Below, one piece after another: positions 10,108 to 20,059 of a stretch of DNA of 64,000 nucleotides. The notes under the pieces were generated by a model. That model was not told where the DNA came from and searched no databases. It saw only the letters and a program-made list of their open reading frames with translations. Position numbers and translations under genes: made by a program. The stretch covers positions 1,852,001 through 1,916,000 of the forward strand of contig CP087965.1 in the NCBI GenBank assembly GCA_024703855.1, read 5' to 3'. Source of the stretch: Polaromonas sp. P2-4. GTDB taxonomy: Bacteria; Pseudomonadota; Gammaproteobacteria; Burkholderiales; Burkholderiaceae_C. Numbering within the stretch: position 1 is the first letter of the stretch; every line of letters starts with the position of its first letter.

Positions 10108-11677
10108 CTACTTGGCGAGTCTGGTGACCTGCATCGACGTGGTACGGTCACTCAGCAGCGGCACCACTTTCAGGCCCTTCTTCGCGGCCCAGATGTTCTG
10201 GTAGTGGAACAGCGGGATCTGGCCCACGTCGTCGGTGACCAGCTTCACCGAATGGCGGAACATGGCCTCGCGGCGCTTGGCGTCAAATTCCACCGTGGCC
10301 GCGTCCAGTGCCTTGTCCACGGCCTCGTTGCTGTAGCGGCCCCAGTTGTTGGAACCGCGGCCGCGCTTGGCGTCGTTGCTGGCCAGGGTCTGCAGCAGGC
10401 CGTAGCCGGCTTCACCCGTGCCGTTGCCCCAGGCGATCACGCTCACCGCAAATTCGTTCTTGTTGGCGCGGCTGGAATACACCGCCCAGGGCACCACTTC
10501 CACCTTGGTCTTCACCCCTGCGCGGGTCCAGAACTGGGCCACGGCCTGCACGGTTTCAGGCGCTTGCGGGTAACGGTCGCCGGGCACGTGGATGCTGATC
10601 TGGAAACCCTGCGGAAAGCCGGCCTCGGCCAGCAGCTTTTTGGCCTGCTCGACGTTGTAGGCAATGTCCTTGACTTCGGGGTTGTAGCCAAAGGTGTTCT
10701 TGGGCATCCACTGGTTGGCCTCGGTCACCGTGCCCTGCAGGATGCGGTCGGTGATGGCCTTGCGGTTGATCGCGATGGAGAGCGCCTGGCGCACGCGCAG
10801 GTCCTGCAGCGGGTTCTTCTCGATCGGCTTGCCGGCGTTGTCGGTGATGAATTCGTTGGCCCCAGGGCGAAAGCTCGGCTGCAGCAGCAGCACCCGCAGG
10901 CCGGGGTAGGTGTAGACGCTGACCGTTGGCGTTTTCTTGAGTTTCTCCACATCGGTCACGGCCACCTTGTCGATCACGTCCACGTCGCCGGCCAGCAACG
11001 CCGCGGTGCGCGCCGCGCCGTTGTTGATGTAGCGGTAGTTGACCTTGTCCCACAGCGGCTTCGGCCCGTAGTAGCCGGGGTTGCGCTCGAACACGGTGCG
11101 GTCGCCGGGGCTGTACGAGATGAATTTGTACGGCCCGGTGCCGACCACGGAGCGGCCGGCGTTGTAGTCCTCGGTCTTGGACTTCTCACCGGCGTGCTTG
11201 CTCACAATGTAGACCGACGCGATGTCCAGCGGCAGCATCGGATTCGGCGTGTTGGTCTTGATGATGACGGTGTGCGGGTCTTTCGCGGTGGTCGACTCCA
11301 CGGTGCGCAAGGCGCCGGTGTAGGAGGCCACGGTGCCTGGCACGTTGCGCGCGCTGGAACGAGAACACGATGTCGTCGGCGGTGAACGGCGTGCCGTCTT
11401 GCCACAAGATGCCGCTGCGCAGCTTGAATTCCCAGGTCTTGTCGTCCAGCGCCTTCCAGCTGATGGCCAGCGCCGGCTCCAGCTTGCCGCCGTCGCGCGA
11501 GTTGATGATCGAGTCCCAGAAATGCAGCGCCAGCGAGCGGTCGCCGGCGTGGTTGTTGAGTTGCGGGTCGACCGACGAGACCGGGTCGGCAAAACCGATG
11601 GACAGGGTCTGCGCCGAAGCGGCTGTGCTGGCGGCCAGCACGGCCGCGGCGATGAGGGAAAACTTGCGGTGGTTCAT
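10108..11677 (-). CDS. Family 5 extracellular solute-binding protein of peptide-type ABC transporter (one frameshift)
   Basis: This is a periplasmic receptor of about 522 residues. A signal peptide (MNHRKFSLIAAAVLAASTAA, cleaved after ASA) is followed by TLSIGFADPVSSVDPQ and the family pattern VGTGPYKFISYSPGDR, then DLRVRQALSIAINRKAI. The frame breaks near 11345 in a GC dinucleotide run; the correct reading continues FSFQRARNVPGTVASYTGA. It lies directly downstream of the two ATPase genes in a full dpp-style set. Such receptors bind peptides, opines or nickel complexes; the ligand cannot be read from sequence. Confidence 0.9.
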
Positions 11678-11718
11678 GGCGGTACCTTTCAGGAAAAACG
11701 GTTCAAGGAAAAAGGGGG

Positions 11719-12735
11719 TCAGGCCGCATCATTCAGATGGCAGGCGCTGGCGTGGTGGATGGCGATGCCGCGCAGCGTGGGCACTTCGGTGCTGCAGCGC
11801 GGCATCGCCTGCGGACATCGCGGGTGGAAGTGGCAGCCGCTGGGGGGTGTGATCGGGCTGGGGATTTCGCCGCGAATCGTGCTGAAGCGGGTGCGGCGCA
11901 CGTCGATGCGCGGAATCTCGGCCAGCAGCGCCCGGGTGTAGGGGTGGTTGGGCCGGACGAACAGTTCTTCCACCGGCGCGCTTTCCACCACCCGGCCCAG
12001 GTACATCACGGCCACGCGGTCACACAGGTGTTCGATCACGCCGAGGTCGTGGCTGATGAACAGGTAGGCCAGGCCAAGCTGGTCGCGCAGGTCCATGAAC
12101 AGGTTCAGGATCTGCGCCTGAATGGACACGTCAAGCGCGGCCACGGCTTCGTCGCAGACCAGCATGGCTGGCTGCACCGCCAAGGCGCGTGCAATGCCGA
12201 TGCGCTGGCGCTGGCCGCCGCTGAACTGGTGCGGGTAGCGGTGGCGCAGGCTGGGGTCGAGCCCGGCGCGCTGCAGCTGGGCGCTGACGTAGTCGTCTTC
12301 CCCCGCCGCATCGGTGAGGCCGTGCAGGCGCGCGGCTTCACCGACGATGCGCGAGACACGCAGGCGCGGGTTCAGGCTGGCGAACGGGTCCTGGAACACC
12401 ATTTGCACCCGAAGCCGGGCGGCCAGGCGCTGCCTGGCATCGAGACCTTCGAGCGGTGCGCCATTCACCCGCACCTCGCCCTCGGTGGGCGACAGCAGCC
12501 CGGCGGCGATGCGGCCCAGGGTGGACTTGCCACAGCCGGATTCACCAACCAGGCCAACCACTTCGCCAGGGCGAACGGCCAGGTCGACACCATCGACGGC
12601 ATGCGTCACCACCGGCGGTTTCGCCCAGCCCATGCGCCGCAGCGCCATGCCGAATTTGCCGGGCGCAGGCTGCGCATCAAAGCGTTTGGTCACGCCTGAC
12701 ATGTCGACCAGCGGCAACTCGTTTTTGATGTTCAT
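11719..12735 (-). CDS. DppF-like ATPase subunit of peptide-type ABC transporter
   Basis: The protein has 338 residues, intact, and energises import. It has Walker A GESGCGKSTLG, the signature FSGGQRQRIGIA and Walker B MLVCDEAVAALD. The oligopeptide-transporter C-terminal region has Cys residues in CHFHPRCPQAMPRC. One oddity is the Walker B extension DEAVAALD in place of the usual DEPVSALD. Its ATG overlaps the stop of the DppD-like gene (ATGA). Confidence 0.93.
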   Translation of the reverse strand: MNIKNELPLVDMSGVTKRFDAQPAPGKFGMALRRMGWAKPPVVTHAVDGVDLAVRPGEVVGLVGESGCGKSTLGRIAAGLLSPTEGEVRVNGAPLEGLDARQRLAARLRVQMVFQDPFASLNPRLRVSRIVGEAARLHGLTDAAGEDDYVSAQLQRAGLDPSLRHRYPHQFSGGQRQRIGIARALAVQPAMLVCDEAVAALDVSIQAQILNLFMDLRDQLGLAYLFISHDLGVIEHLCDRVAVMYLGRVVESAPVEELFVRPNHPYTRALLAEIPRIDVRRTRFSTIRGEIPSPITPPSGCHFHPRCPQAMPRCSTEVPTLRGIAIHHASACHLNDAA

Positions 12736-13751
12736 GCCAGTTCCTCGGTGGTGACCGGCGCCGGGCCAGGCTGGAAGCAGCGCACCTCGTGACCGGGCGC
12801 ATCAGAACGTGGGCGAGACATCTCCGGCAGGGTTTCACACACCGCGCTGGCCCGTGCGCAACGCGGTGCGAAAGCACAACCTGCGGGCATGTGCAGCAGG
12901 TTCGGCGCCATGCCGGGAATCTGCTTCAGCCGCGCGCCGCGCCGGTTGGCGCTGGGCAGGCTGCCGATCAGGCCCTGGGTGTAGGGGTGTTGCGGGTGGT
13001 CCAGCACCTGGTCCACCGTGCCGTGTTCGACGATGCGCCCGGCGTACATCACCGCGATGTCATCGGCCAGGCCCGCCACCACCGACAGGTCGTGGCTGAT
13101 CCAGATCAGCGCCGTGCCGGTTTCGCGCACCAGCTTCTGCATCTCGGAGAGAATTTGCGCCTGGATGGTCACGTCGAGCGCGGTGGTGGGTTCGTCGGCA
13201 ATGATCAGGTCGGGCCCGTGCAGCAGGGCGATGGCAATCGCCACCCGCTGGCGCATGCCGCCCGAGAGCTGGTGCGGGTAGGCGCGCAACCGGTCCTCGG
13301 GGCTGGGGATGCCCATCAGCGTCAGCGCGTTCGCGGCCTGCTGGCGCGCCCCGGTATTGGACACCTTGCGGTGGGCGTGCACGGCTTCCATCATTTGCGT
13401 GTCGACGCGCAGCACCGGGTTCAGCGTGGCCATCGGGTCCTGGAAGATCATGGCAATGCGGTTGCCGCGCAAGGCACGGCGTTCGGCCGGCTTGAGCTGC
13501 GTCAGATCACGGCCCTGGAACAACACCTGGCCGCCTTCGACCCGGCCCGGCGGATCGACCAGGCCCATGATGGAAAAACCGGTGACCGACTTGCCCGAGC
13601 CGGATTCACCGACCAGGCCGAGCACCTTGCCGCGGCGCAACGTGAACGACACGCCGTTCACCACCGGCAACACACCGCCCCGCGTATGGAAGCGGGTTTG
13701 CAGATCCCGCACTTCGAGGGTCGGCACTTCCGTAGAAAATTCGGTGCTCAT
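12732..13751 (-). CDS. DppD-like ATPase subunit of peptide-type ABC transporter
   Basis: The protein has 339 residues, intact. It has Walker [12 protein letters not shown], the signature [12 protein letters not shown], Walker [13 protein letters not shown] and a C-terminal oligopeptide/dipeptide motif with [14 protein letters not shown]. It overlaps both neighbours by four bases, which indicates tight translational coupling with the permease and the second ATPase. Confidence 0.94.
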   Translation of the reverse strand: MSTEFSTEVPTLEVRDLQTRFHTRGGVLPVVNGVSFTLRRGKVLGLVGESGSGKSVTGFSIMGLVDPPGRVEGGQVLFQGRDLTQLKPAERRALRGNRIAMIFQDPMATLNPVLRVDTQMMEAVHAHRKVSNTGARQQAANALTLMGIPSPEDRLRAYPHQLSGGMRQRVAIAIALLHGPDLIIADEPTTALDVTIQAQILSEMQKLVRETGTALIWISHDLSVVAGLADDIAVMYAGRIVEHGTVDQVLDHPQHPYTQGLIGSLPSANRRGARLKQIPGMAPNLLHMPAGCAFAPRCARASAVCETLPEMSRPRSDAPGHEVRCFQPGPAPVTTEELA

Positions 13752-14644
13752 TTTTGCAGCCTTGGGTTCAGCACGTCGCGCAACTGGTCACCCACCAGGT
13801 TGATCGCCACGATGGTGGCCAGCAAGGCCACGCCGGGAAAGAAGCTGATCCAGTATTCGTTGGACAGCAGGTACTGGTAGCCGTTGGAAATCAACAAGCC
13901 CAGCGAGGGCTCGGTGATCGGCACACCCAGGCCCAGGAACGACAGCGTGGCCTCCAGTGTGATGGCGCGGGCGATTTGCAGCGCACCGATCACCAGGAGC
14001 GGCGGCAGGCAATTCGGCAGGATGTGGCCGGTGAGGATGCGCCAGCGCGGCAGGCCCTGGCCGCGTGCGGCCTCCACATACTCGCGGTTGGTTTCCACCA
14101 GCGCCTGGCCGCGTGCGGTGCGGGCGTAATAGGCCCACTCCAGCAGCACCAGGGTCAGCACCACGTTGCCCACACCCTTGCCCATATAGGCCAGAATCAT
14201 CAGCGCCATCAGGATGGTCGGAAACGACAGCAGCAGGTCGACCAGCCGCATCAGCAGCGCGTCGACCTTGCCGCCGGCGTAAGCCGCCAGCAGGCCAACC
14301 AGCGTGCCGATCACCGCCGCGATGGCCGCCGAGCCCACGCCCACCAGCAGGCTGATGCGCAGGCCGTAGATGATGGCCGAGTACAGGTCGCGGCCCTGGC
14401 CGTCGGTGCCGAGCCAGTAGGTGTAGCCGGCCGCGCTGCTGGGCGTGCCGGGGTGCAGGCGCGCGTCGAGCACATCCAGCTGCATCAGGTCGTACGGGTT
14501 CTGCGGTGTAATCCACGGCGCGGCCAGCGCGGCCAGCACCACCAGGGCCAGCAGCACCAGCCCGGCCACCGCCACGCGCGAGTGCAGAAAATCCGCACCC
14601 ACGCGCCACCAGATCGAGTGTTCGTCGAAGGTTTTGGTTTTCAT
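13748..14644 (-). CDS. DppC-like permease of peptide-type ABC transporter
   Basis: This inner-membrane permease has about 298 residues starting MKTKTFDEHS at 14644. It has the typical N-terminal helix, the LGTDGQGRDLYSAIIYGLR stretch, and the EAA loop around EYVEAARGQGLPRWRILTGH that contacts the ATPases. The raw frame runs on upstream into the end of the DppB gene with no stop, which would look like a fusion. A missing base near 14660 explains this, since the adjacent frame gives a DppB stop overlapping this start as ATGA. Confidence 0.9.
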   Translation of the reverse strand: MKTKTFDEHSIWWRVGADFLHSRVAVAGLVLLALVVLAALAAPWITPQNPYDLMQLDVLDARLHPGTPSSAAGYTYWLGTDGQGRDLYSAIIYGLRISLLVGVGSAAIAAVIGTLVGLLAAYAGGKVDALLMRLVDLLLSFPTILMALMILAYMGKGVGNVVLTLVLLEWAYYARTARGQALVETNREYVEAARGQGLPRWRILTGHILPNCLPPLLVIGALQIARAITLEATLSFLGLGVPITEPSLGLLISNGYQYLLSNEYWISFFPGVALLATIVAINLVGDQLRDVLNPRLQK

Positions 14645-15611
14645 CGCGCGCCTTCCAGCCGCACGCGGATCGAGCAACTTATAGAGCAGGTCCACCACCA
14701 GGTTCAGCGTCACGAAGATCACCACCACCACCATCAGGTAGGCGACCACCACCGGCCGGTCCAGTGCGTTGATGCTGTCCAGGATCAGCTTGCCCGCGCC
14801 CGGCCAGGCGAAGATGGTCTCGGTGACCACCGCGTAGGCGATGGTCGCGCCGAGTTCCAGCCCGAGCACGGTGACGAGTGGAATCAGCGTATTGCGCAGC
14901 ACATGCATGATGACCACGCGCGTTCGACAAGCCCTTGGCACGGGCGAACTTCACGAAATCTTGCGGCAGCACCTCGCGCACACCGGCGCGGGTCAGGCGC
15001 AGCACCAGCGAAATCTTGAACAGCGCCAGGTTGAAGGCCGGCAGCACCAGGTGCTGCAGGCCGTCCAGCGTGAGCCAGGACCATTGCACGCCCAGCAGGG
15101 CGCGGGTTTCACCGCGGCCGCTGGCCGGCAGCCAGCCGAGTTGCACGCTGAACACCATGATCAACATCAGCGCCACCCAGAAGGCCGGCAGCGAGAAACC
15201 AACGATGCTGCCCGCCATCAGCGCATGGGACGCCGGATGGTCCGGCTTCATGCCGGCGAACAGGCCGAGCGGCACACCAATGACGATGGCCAGCAGCAAG
15301 GCCCCCACGGCCAGCTCCATGGTGGCGGGCAGGCGCTGCAGGATCAGCCGAATCGCGTCTTCCTGGTAGACGAAGCTCTTGCCCAGGTTGCCGTGCAGGG
15401 CGCCATCCACAAAAGCCAGGTACTGGCGCCACAGCGGCTGGTCCAGCCCCAGGCGGGCGATGGCCTCCAGCCGCTCGGCCTGGTTCATGTCGTCGCCGAT
15501 CAGGATGTCCACCGGGTTGCCGATGGCGTGCAGGCCGATGAAGACGATCAGCGTCATCAGCACCACAACCAGCGCGGCCTGGGCGATGCGGCGCAATAAC
15601 CAGCCGGTCAT
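14641..15611 (-). CDS. DppB-like permease of peptide-type ABC transporter (two frameshifts)
   Basis: This inner-membrane permease of about 323 residues starts at the ATG at 15611 (MTGWLLRRIAQAALVVV), overlapping the stop of the monooxygenase gene as ATGA. The core has GDDMNQAERLEAIARLGLDQ and the EAA loop DFVKFARAKGLSN. The frame breaks at a GCGCG run near 14930, after which the other frame continues HVLRNTLIPLVTVLGLELG. It breaks again near 14660, where one added base restores DPRVRLEGAR and a stop. Both repairs restore normal family length. Confidence 0.88.
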
Positions 15612-17104
15612 GGTGTGCCCCCGTCGTACGCCGGGAATTCTGCGGGCGTCCACTCATCTCCCAACAGCTCGGGCTCGGCGTACCGTTCCATGGCGCCAAA
15701 ATGCGCCGCCACGTCTTCAGAGAACAGGCTGCTGGCCAGGCCTTGGGCCAGGCGCTTGGCGCCGTCGCTGATCTGCGGAATGTCGCCGGCCACGGCACCG
15801 TGTGACAGCACCGACGGGTAGCTGAAGCAGTGCACGCGCTCCAGTCCGGGGCAGGCGCCTGGCGTCTTTTCCTGAAACTCGAACAAGGCCCCGAGGTCGG
15901 GTGACATCGCCAGTTCAGCGTCTTCCTGGCCGGGCGCGGGCTGGTAGCGGTCTTGCCACAGCCGCACTTGCGGCGCGAACGCGGCGAACTCGGGGCGCAG
16001 GTTCCAGTCGAGGCGAAAGCCGGTGCAGAAGATCAGGAAGTCGGTGGCGAGCGGGCCCTTGGCTGTGTCCAGGCGCAGTGCGCCGTCGCCGCGTTGCGTG
16101 GCGGAGTGCACCGGTGCGCCCAGGTGGAAATGCGCGTTGGCGTGGCGTGAGACACGCAGCGTGCTGCCCTGCGGCGGCGGCACCTGCTGCACGTTGACGT
16201 AGTGGCGAAAGCGCCATTTCCAGGCGTCGAGCAGCGCCCAGAACCCATGGGCCACGCCGGGGCTGCCAGCACCCTTGCCTTTGTTGATGCGCGGCAACTC
16301 GGCGCGGCGCACCAGCAGGTCGACGCGGGCCGCGCCAGCCTCCAGCGCGGTGCCGGCGCTGTCCATGGCCGAGGCGCCGCCGCCGATCACGGCCACGCGC
16401 CGCCCAGCAAAGGTTGCCGGGTCCCAGCGCTCAGCCGAATGGGCCCAGCGGTCACGCGGCAAGGCCTGCGCCCAGTCCGGCACCCAGGGGCCGCCCAGGC
16501 CATCACGGCCGGTGGCCAGCACCACGTGGCGGGCCAGCACCTGGTAGGGCCGGCCGTCTTGCGTATCGTCGGCCAGGTCGAGCTGCACCAGGCCATCGGC
16601 ACGCGGGTGCACGGCCAGCACGCGTTGCTGGTTTTGCACGTCCAACGCCAACACCTGGCGGTACCAGCGCAGGTAGTCGGCCCATTGCAGGCGGGGAATC
16701 TTGTCGAGGGCCTCCCAGGCGGCCAGGCCAAACTGGGCCTCGAACCAGGCGCGGAAGGTCAGCGCGGCAAAACCCAGCGCGGGGCCGGTCAGCTCCTTGG
16801 GTGAACGCAGCGTCTCCATGCGGGCGGTGGTGGCCCAGGGGCCTTCGAAGCCCTCGGGGGCGCGGTCGAAGATGCGCGTTTGCACACCCAGGTGGGTGAG
16901 TGAGGCGGCCAGCGCCAGGCCCGCCATGCCGCCGCCGACGATGGCGGTGTCCAGCACCTCGGCGCCGTCCGCCCGGCGCGGCGGCACCCAGCGCCGTGCG
17001 GGCAGGCACAGCCATTGCAAATCCTGGCGCAGCCGCGCCTCCAGGGCTTCCAGACCAAAGCCGGCGGGGGTGTTCATAGCGCAAGGTTTCATGGAGGAAT
17101 TCAT
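15608..17104 (-). CDS. FAD/NAD(P)-dependent flavin monooxygenase-like oxidoreductase
   Basis: The protein has 498 residues and is intact. Two dinucleotide-binding motifs are visible: AIVGGGMAGLALAAS near residue 55 (FAD) and VAVIGGGASAMDSAG near 243 (NADPH). ATGRDG and the later FCTGFRLDWN match the flavin-containing monooxygenase / Baeyer-Villiger superfamily. The likely role is oxidation of the compound imported by the neighbouring transporter. The start is uncertain because three ATG codons lie within the first 12 codons. It follows lysR by 39 bases and overlaps dppB, so regulator, enzyme and transporter appear to form one operon. Confidence 0.88.
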   Translation of the reverse strand: MNSSMKPCAMNTPAGFGLEALEARLRQDLQWLCLPARRWVPPRRADGAEVLDTAIVGGGMAGLALAASLTHLGVQTRIFDRAPEGFEGPWATTARMETLRSPKELTGPALGFAALTFRAWFEAQFGLAAWEALDKIPRLQWADYLRWYRQVLALDVQNQQRVLAVHPRADGLVQLDLADDTQDGRPYQVLARHVVLATGRDGLGGPWVPDWAQALPRDRWAHSAERWDPATFAGRRVAVIGGGASAMDSAGTALEAGAARVDLLVRRAELPRINKGKGAGSPGVAHGFWALLDAWKWRFRHYVNVQQVPPPQGSTLRVSRHANAHFHLGAPVHSATQRGDGALRLDTAKGPLATDFLIFCTGFRLDWNLRPEFAAFAPQVRLWQDRYQPAPGQEDAELAMSPDLGALFEFQEKTPGACPGLERVHCFSYPSVLSHGAVAGDIPQISDGAKRLAQGLASSLFSEDVAAHFGAMERYAEPELLGDEWTPAEFPAYDGGTP

Positions 17105-17143
17105 ATCGAACGTTTTTGCGGGGTGCCACCAGGGCTGGCAATC

Positions 17144-18100
17144 TCATCGTCGGCATGGGCCGATTGCAGCAGCGTGGCATGGGCGGCCACGTCGTGCTGC
17201 ACAAAACCGGGCAGCTGCGGCGGCTTCAAGCAGTGCATCGGCCAATGCGCGCACGGGTGCGGTCAGCGGCCGGGATTGGGGCGTGATCACGCCGAAGAAA
17301 AAGGAATGTCGGTGTCGAGCGGACGCACCACCACGCCGGCCAGCGGGGCGCCAAGGGCCGTGAGCGGCTCCAGCACCGCCACGCCCAGACCGGCGCGCAC
17401 CAGCGCCTGGGCGTTGATGGACGAATTGGTTTCGATCAGCGCAGCGCGCCGTTGCGGTGCGCGCCCGGCCTCGGCCAGCACGGCGTCCAGCCGATGCCGC
17501 AGGCGAAAAGGGTTGCTCATGGTGATGAGGCGCCGCTGTGCCAGGGCCGCGAGTGGCACTTTGTCGTAAGCGGCCAGCGGGTCGTCTTGCGGCAGCACCG
17601 CCACGCAGGCCAGCTGCGCGATCCAGTGCACCTGCAGGCCACGGTGCTCCAGCGGCAGGCTGCTGGCGCCCAATTGCACGGCGCCGGTCAGCACCGCATG
17701 CACCACTTGCTCGGGCGAGGCGGTGCGCAGCTGCACGGCGGCCGCACCGGTTTGGGCTTCCACGCGTTTCAGTGCTTCGGGCAGCAGGCCCACGGACAAA
17801 GCCGAGGTCGCCGCCAGCAGCAGCGGCTGGGCATCGCCGCGCGCGATTTCGGCCGCCCGTTCGTGGATCTGGCGCAAACCCGCCAAAGCGCGCTCGGCAT
17901 CCTCATACAGCAGGAATCCTTGCTCGGTCGGCGTGACGCGGGGGCCGTTGCGCGTGAAAAGCGCATAGCCGATTTCCGCCTCCAACTCCTGCACCAGGCG
18001 CGTGATGGCCGGCTGCGACCGGTTTAATAACCTGGCCGCACCCTGTAACGCTACCGACCGACATGACGGCAGCGAAGGCTTCGAGTTGGCGGAGTTCCAT
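17144..18100 (-). CDS. LysR-family transcriptional regulator (two frameshifts)
   Basis: The protein is about 318 residues after repair. It starts MELRQLEAFAAVMSVGSVTG at 18100, then the frame breaks near 18035 and resumes GAARLLNRSQPAITRLVQEL, completing the helix-turn-helix. The second break is at a run of five T (coding strand) near 17305: adding one T turns DIPFSSA-stop into DIPFFFGVITPQSRPLTAPV, the normal LysR ending. The effector domain (about residues 90-300) is otherwise intact. It sits first in, and in the same direction as, the operon it probably controls, unlike the usual divergent LysR layout. The exact C-terminus is uncertain. Confidence 0.85.
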
Positions 18101-18258
18101 GCGTTCAAATCATCCAAAATCTGGATCATGACGCATATAGTATGCCAATTACAAATAATAAATCCACATGTGCTTATGTGCCTGTCGTGCCTGGAAAGAA
18201 CCTCGACAGGGTTGCCGACGAGGGCACTACGGCGACATCACAAGCGGCTATGCACCAC

Positions 18259-19872
18259 TCAAGCGGCAGCCGCCGCCTTCTGAATCGCATCACGATGCGC
18301 ATGCTGATTGACATGCCGACTTTGCCGTTCGGCCCGGTGTTTTGCAGAAGCCATCGGCAAGGCAGTCCGGTTGGCGTCCAGCAAATCCGCCAAACATTTC
18401 GGCCTGGCACGGGCACCGCTGGCCAGGTAGTCGGCCAGCAAGGCGGCGCGCACCTCGTGCTCAGGCATCCCGCGCACAGTGCTCAAGTGCTCAAACAGCA
18501 AATCCACCAGTTTCTCCAGCGCAAACTCATGCGTTTTGCCGGTGGTCTGCCAGAGCCAGTCGCTGAAGGCCAGGAAATGGTTAAAGGCGGAGCCAGGTGC
18601 CAACAGCAGCTTTAGCCCCAGCGCAAAACGCCCCTGAGTTGGCGACCATCTCCCAGTAGCGTGCAAAGCGGTTGATGCGTTGCATGGTGGCGAAGTCGAT
18701 GGTTGAATTCTGCAGAATCGTGTACGGCGTCTGCGGGTCGTAGGCCATCGCAAAGTCGGCGGTGTGCCGGGTGATCGGCGTGCCGCGCAGGCGCTTCAAA
18801 ATACCAAACTGGATTTCGTGCGGGGCCAGTTCATACAGGCGGTCAAAGCCCTGGGCAAAACTTTCCAGCGTTTCACCGGGCAGACCGAAGATCAAATCGG
18901 CATGCACATGCGCCTGGCTTTCCCCGACCAGCCAGCGCAGGTTGTCGGCCGTCTTGACGTTGTCTTGCCTGCGCTGAAATGCGCTGCTGCACCTCGGGGT
19001 TAAAACTCTGGATACCGACTTCAAACTGCAGTGATCCCGCCGGAAATTGCACGATCAGCGCTTTCAGGCGGTCCGGCAGACTGTCGGGCACGACTTCAAA
19101 ATGCACAAAAATGTCGGACGTGGTTTGGAGGCGGTCGAGGAAAAACTGCAGAATGCGCACCGAAAAATCCACCTTCAAATTGAAAGTGCGATCCACAAAC
19201 TTGAAGTTGCGTGCGCCGCGCTGGTAAAGCGCGTCCATCTCGGCCATGAACAGCTCAAGGTCAAAGGCCCAGGCGGTCTTGTCGAGCGAACTCAGGCAAA
19301 ACTCGCACTTAAACGGGCAGCCGCGCTGAGGCTTCGACATACAGCAGGCGTTTGGCCAGGTCTTCGGCGGTGTATTCGTTATAGGGCAGGGCCAGGGTTT
19401 CCAGCGCGGGCTGCTCACCGGCAATCACTTTCATCAGCGGCCTGGGCCCATCCAGCAGGGCCCGGCACAGCTTGGGGAAACTCACATCGCCCCAGCCGGT
19501 CACGACATGGTCGGCCAGGCGGCAAATCTCCTGCTCGGTGGTTTCAAAACTGACCTCGGGCCCGCCCAGCACGATTTTGATGTCGGGCCGCAGGGTTTTC
19601 AAAAGCCGCACCACCTGGGTGGTTTCCACCACGTTCCATATATAGATACCGAGGCCGATCACCTGGGGCTCAAGCGCCAGCAGTTCCTCGACAATTTGCG
19701 TGGGCCGCTGCTGAATGACGAATTCACGCAGTTGCGTCTGGGCACGCAGGCCAGCGCCGCCATGCACATCCATATTGGCCAGCAGGTAACGCAGGCCCAG
19801 CGAGGCGTGGATGTATTTGGCGTTGAGGGTGGTTAAAACGATGGAGCACACCGTGGGATGAGAGGAAACCAT
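18259..19872 (-). CDS. B12-binding-domain radical SAM protein, DUF4080 type (three frameshifts)
   Basis: The protein is about 537 residues. Residues 1-150 form a cobalamin-binding-like Rossmann domain ([30 protein letters not shown]). A radical SAM core follows with the cluster motif CPFKCEFC, in [18 protein letters not shown], then [17 protein letters not shown]. The C-terminal DUF4080 region ends near [15 protein letters not shown]. Breaks lie near 19315 (one base missing), 18965 (one extra base) and 18640 (four G that should be three). The start at 19872 is the first ATG before the family homology ([15 protein letters not shown]). The reaction is unknown; it may be a methyltransferase-like or maturase enzyme. 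Confidence 0.88.
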
Positions 19873-19965
19873 CCCGGTATTATCAAAGCCTGGCGACAAA
19901 ATCCCCAATACGCCGTCGGCAGTCGCAACTTGCCTGAACCTGCAGCGGCCCCGCCAACAAGCCAT

Positions 19966-20035
19966 TTGCTACCAATTTGATAGCTGGCTACGCCCGTAAC
20001 TATTGGGCTACTGCCACTTTTTATTGTCAAAACTC
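19966..20035 (+). repeat. Copy of the interspersed Comamonadaceae-type repeat upstream of hsdM
   Basis: The element runs GCTACCAATTTGATAGCTGG, core ACGCCCGTAACTATTGGGC, then TACTGCCACTTTTTATTG. It ends 24 bases before the hsdM start and so lies where its promoter or leader should be. Confidence 0.65.
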
Positions 20036-20059
20036 GCCAAAACAGCGCATCAGCCTGCC

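Noticed and set aside
9946..11385. Long plus-strand open frame of 479 codons opposite the binding-protein gene
   Set aside because: It is an antisense shadow of a high-GC gene, rich in His, Arg, Gly and Val with no domain, while the minus strand has a clear family 5 receptor.
13748..14941. Continuous frame joining the end of DppB to DppC, as if a permease fusion
   Set aside because: The adjacent frame gives a proper DppB end and a stop overlapping the DppC ATG as ATGA. One missing base near 14660 explains the run-on better than a true fusion.
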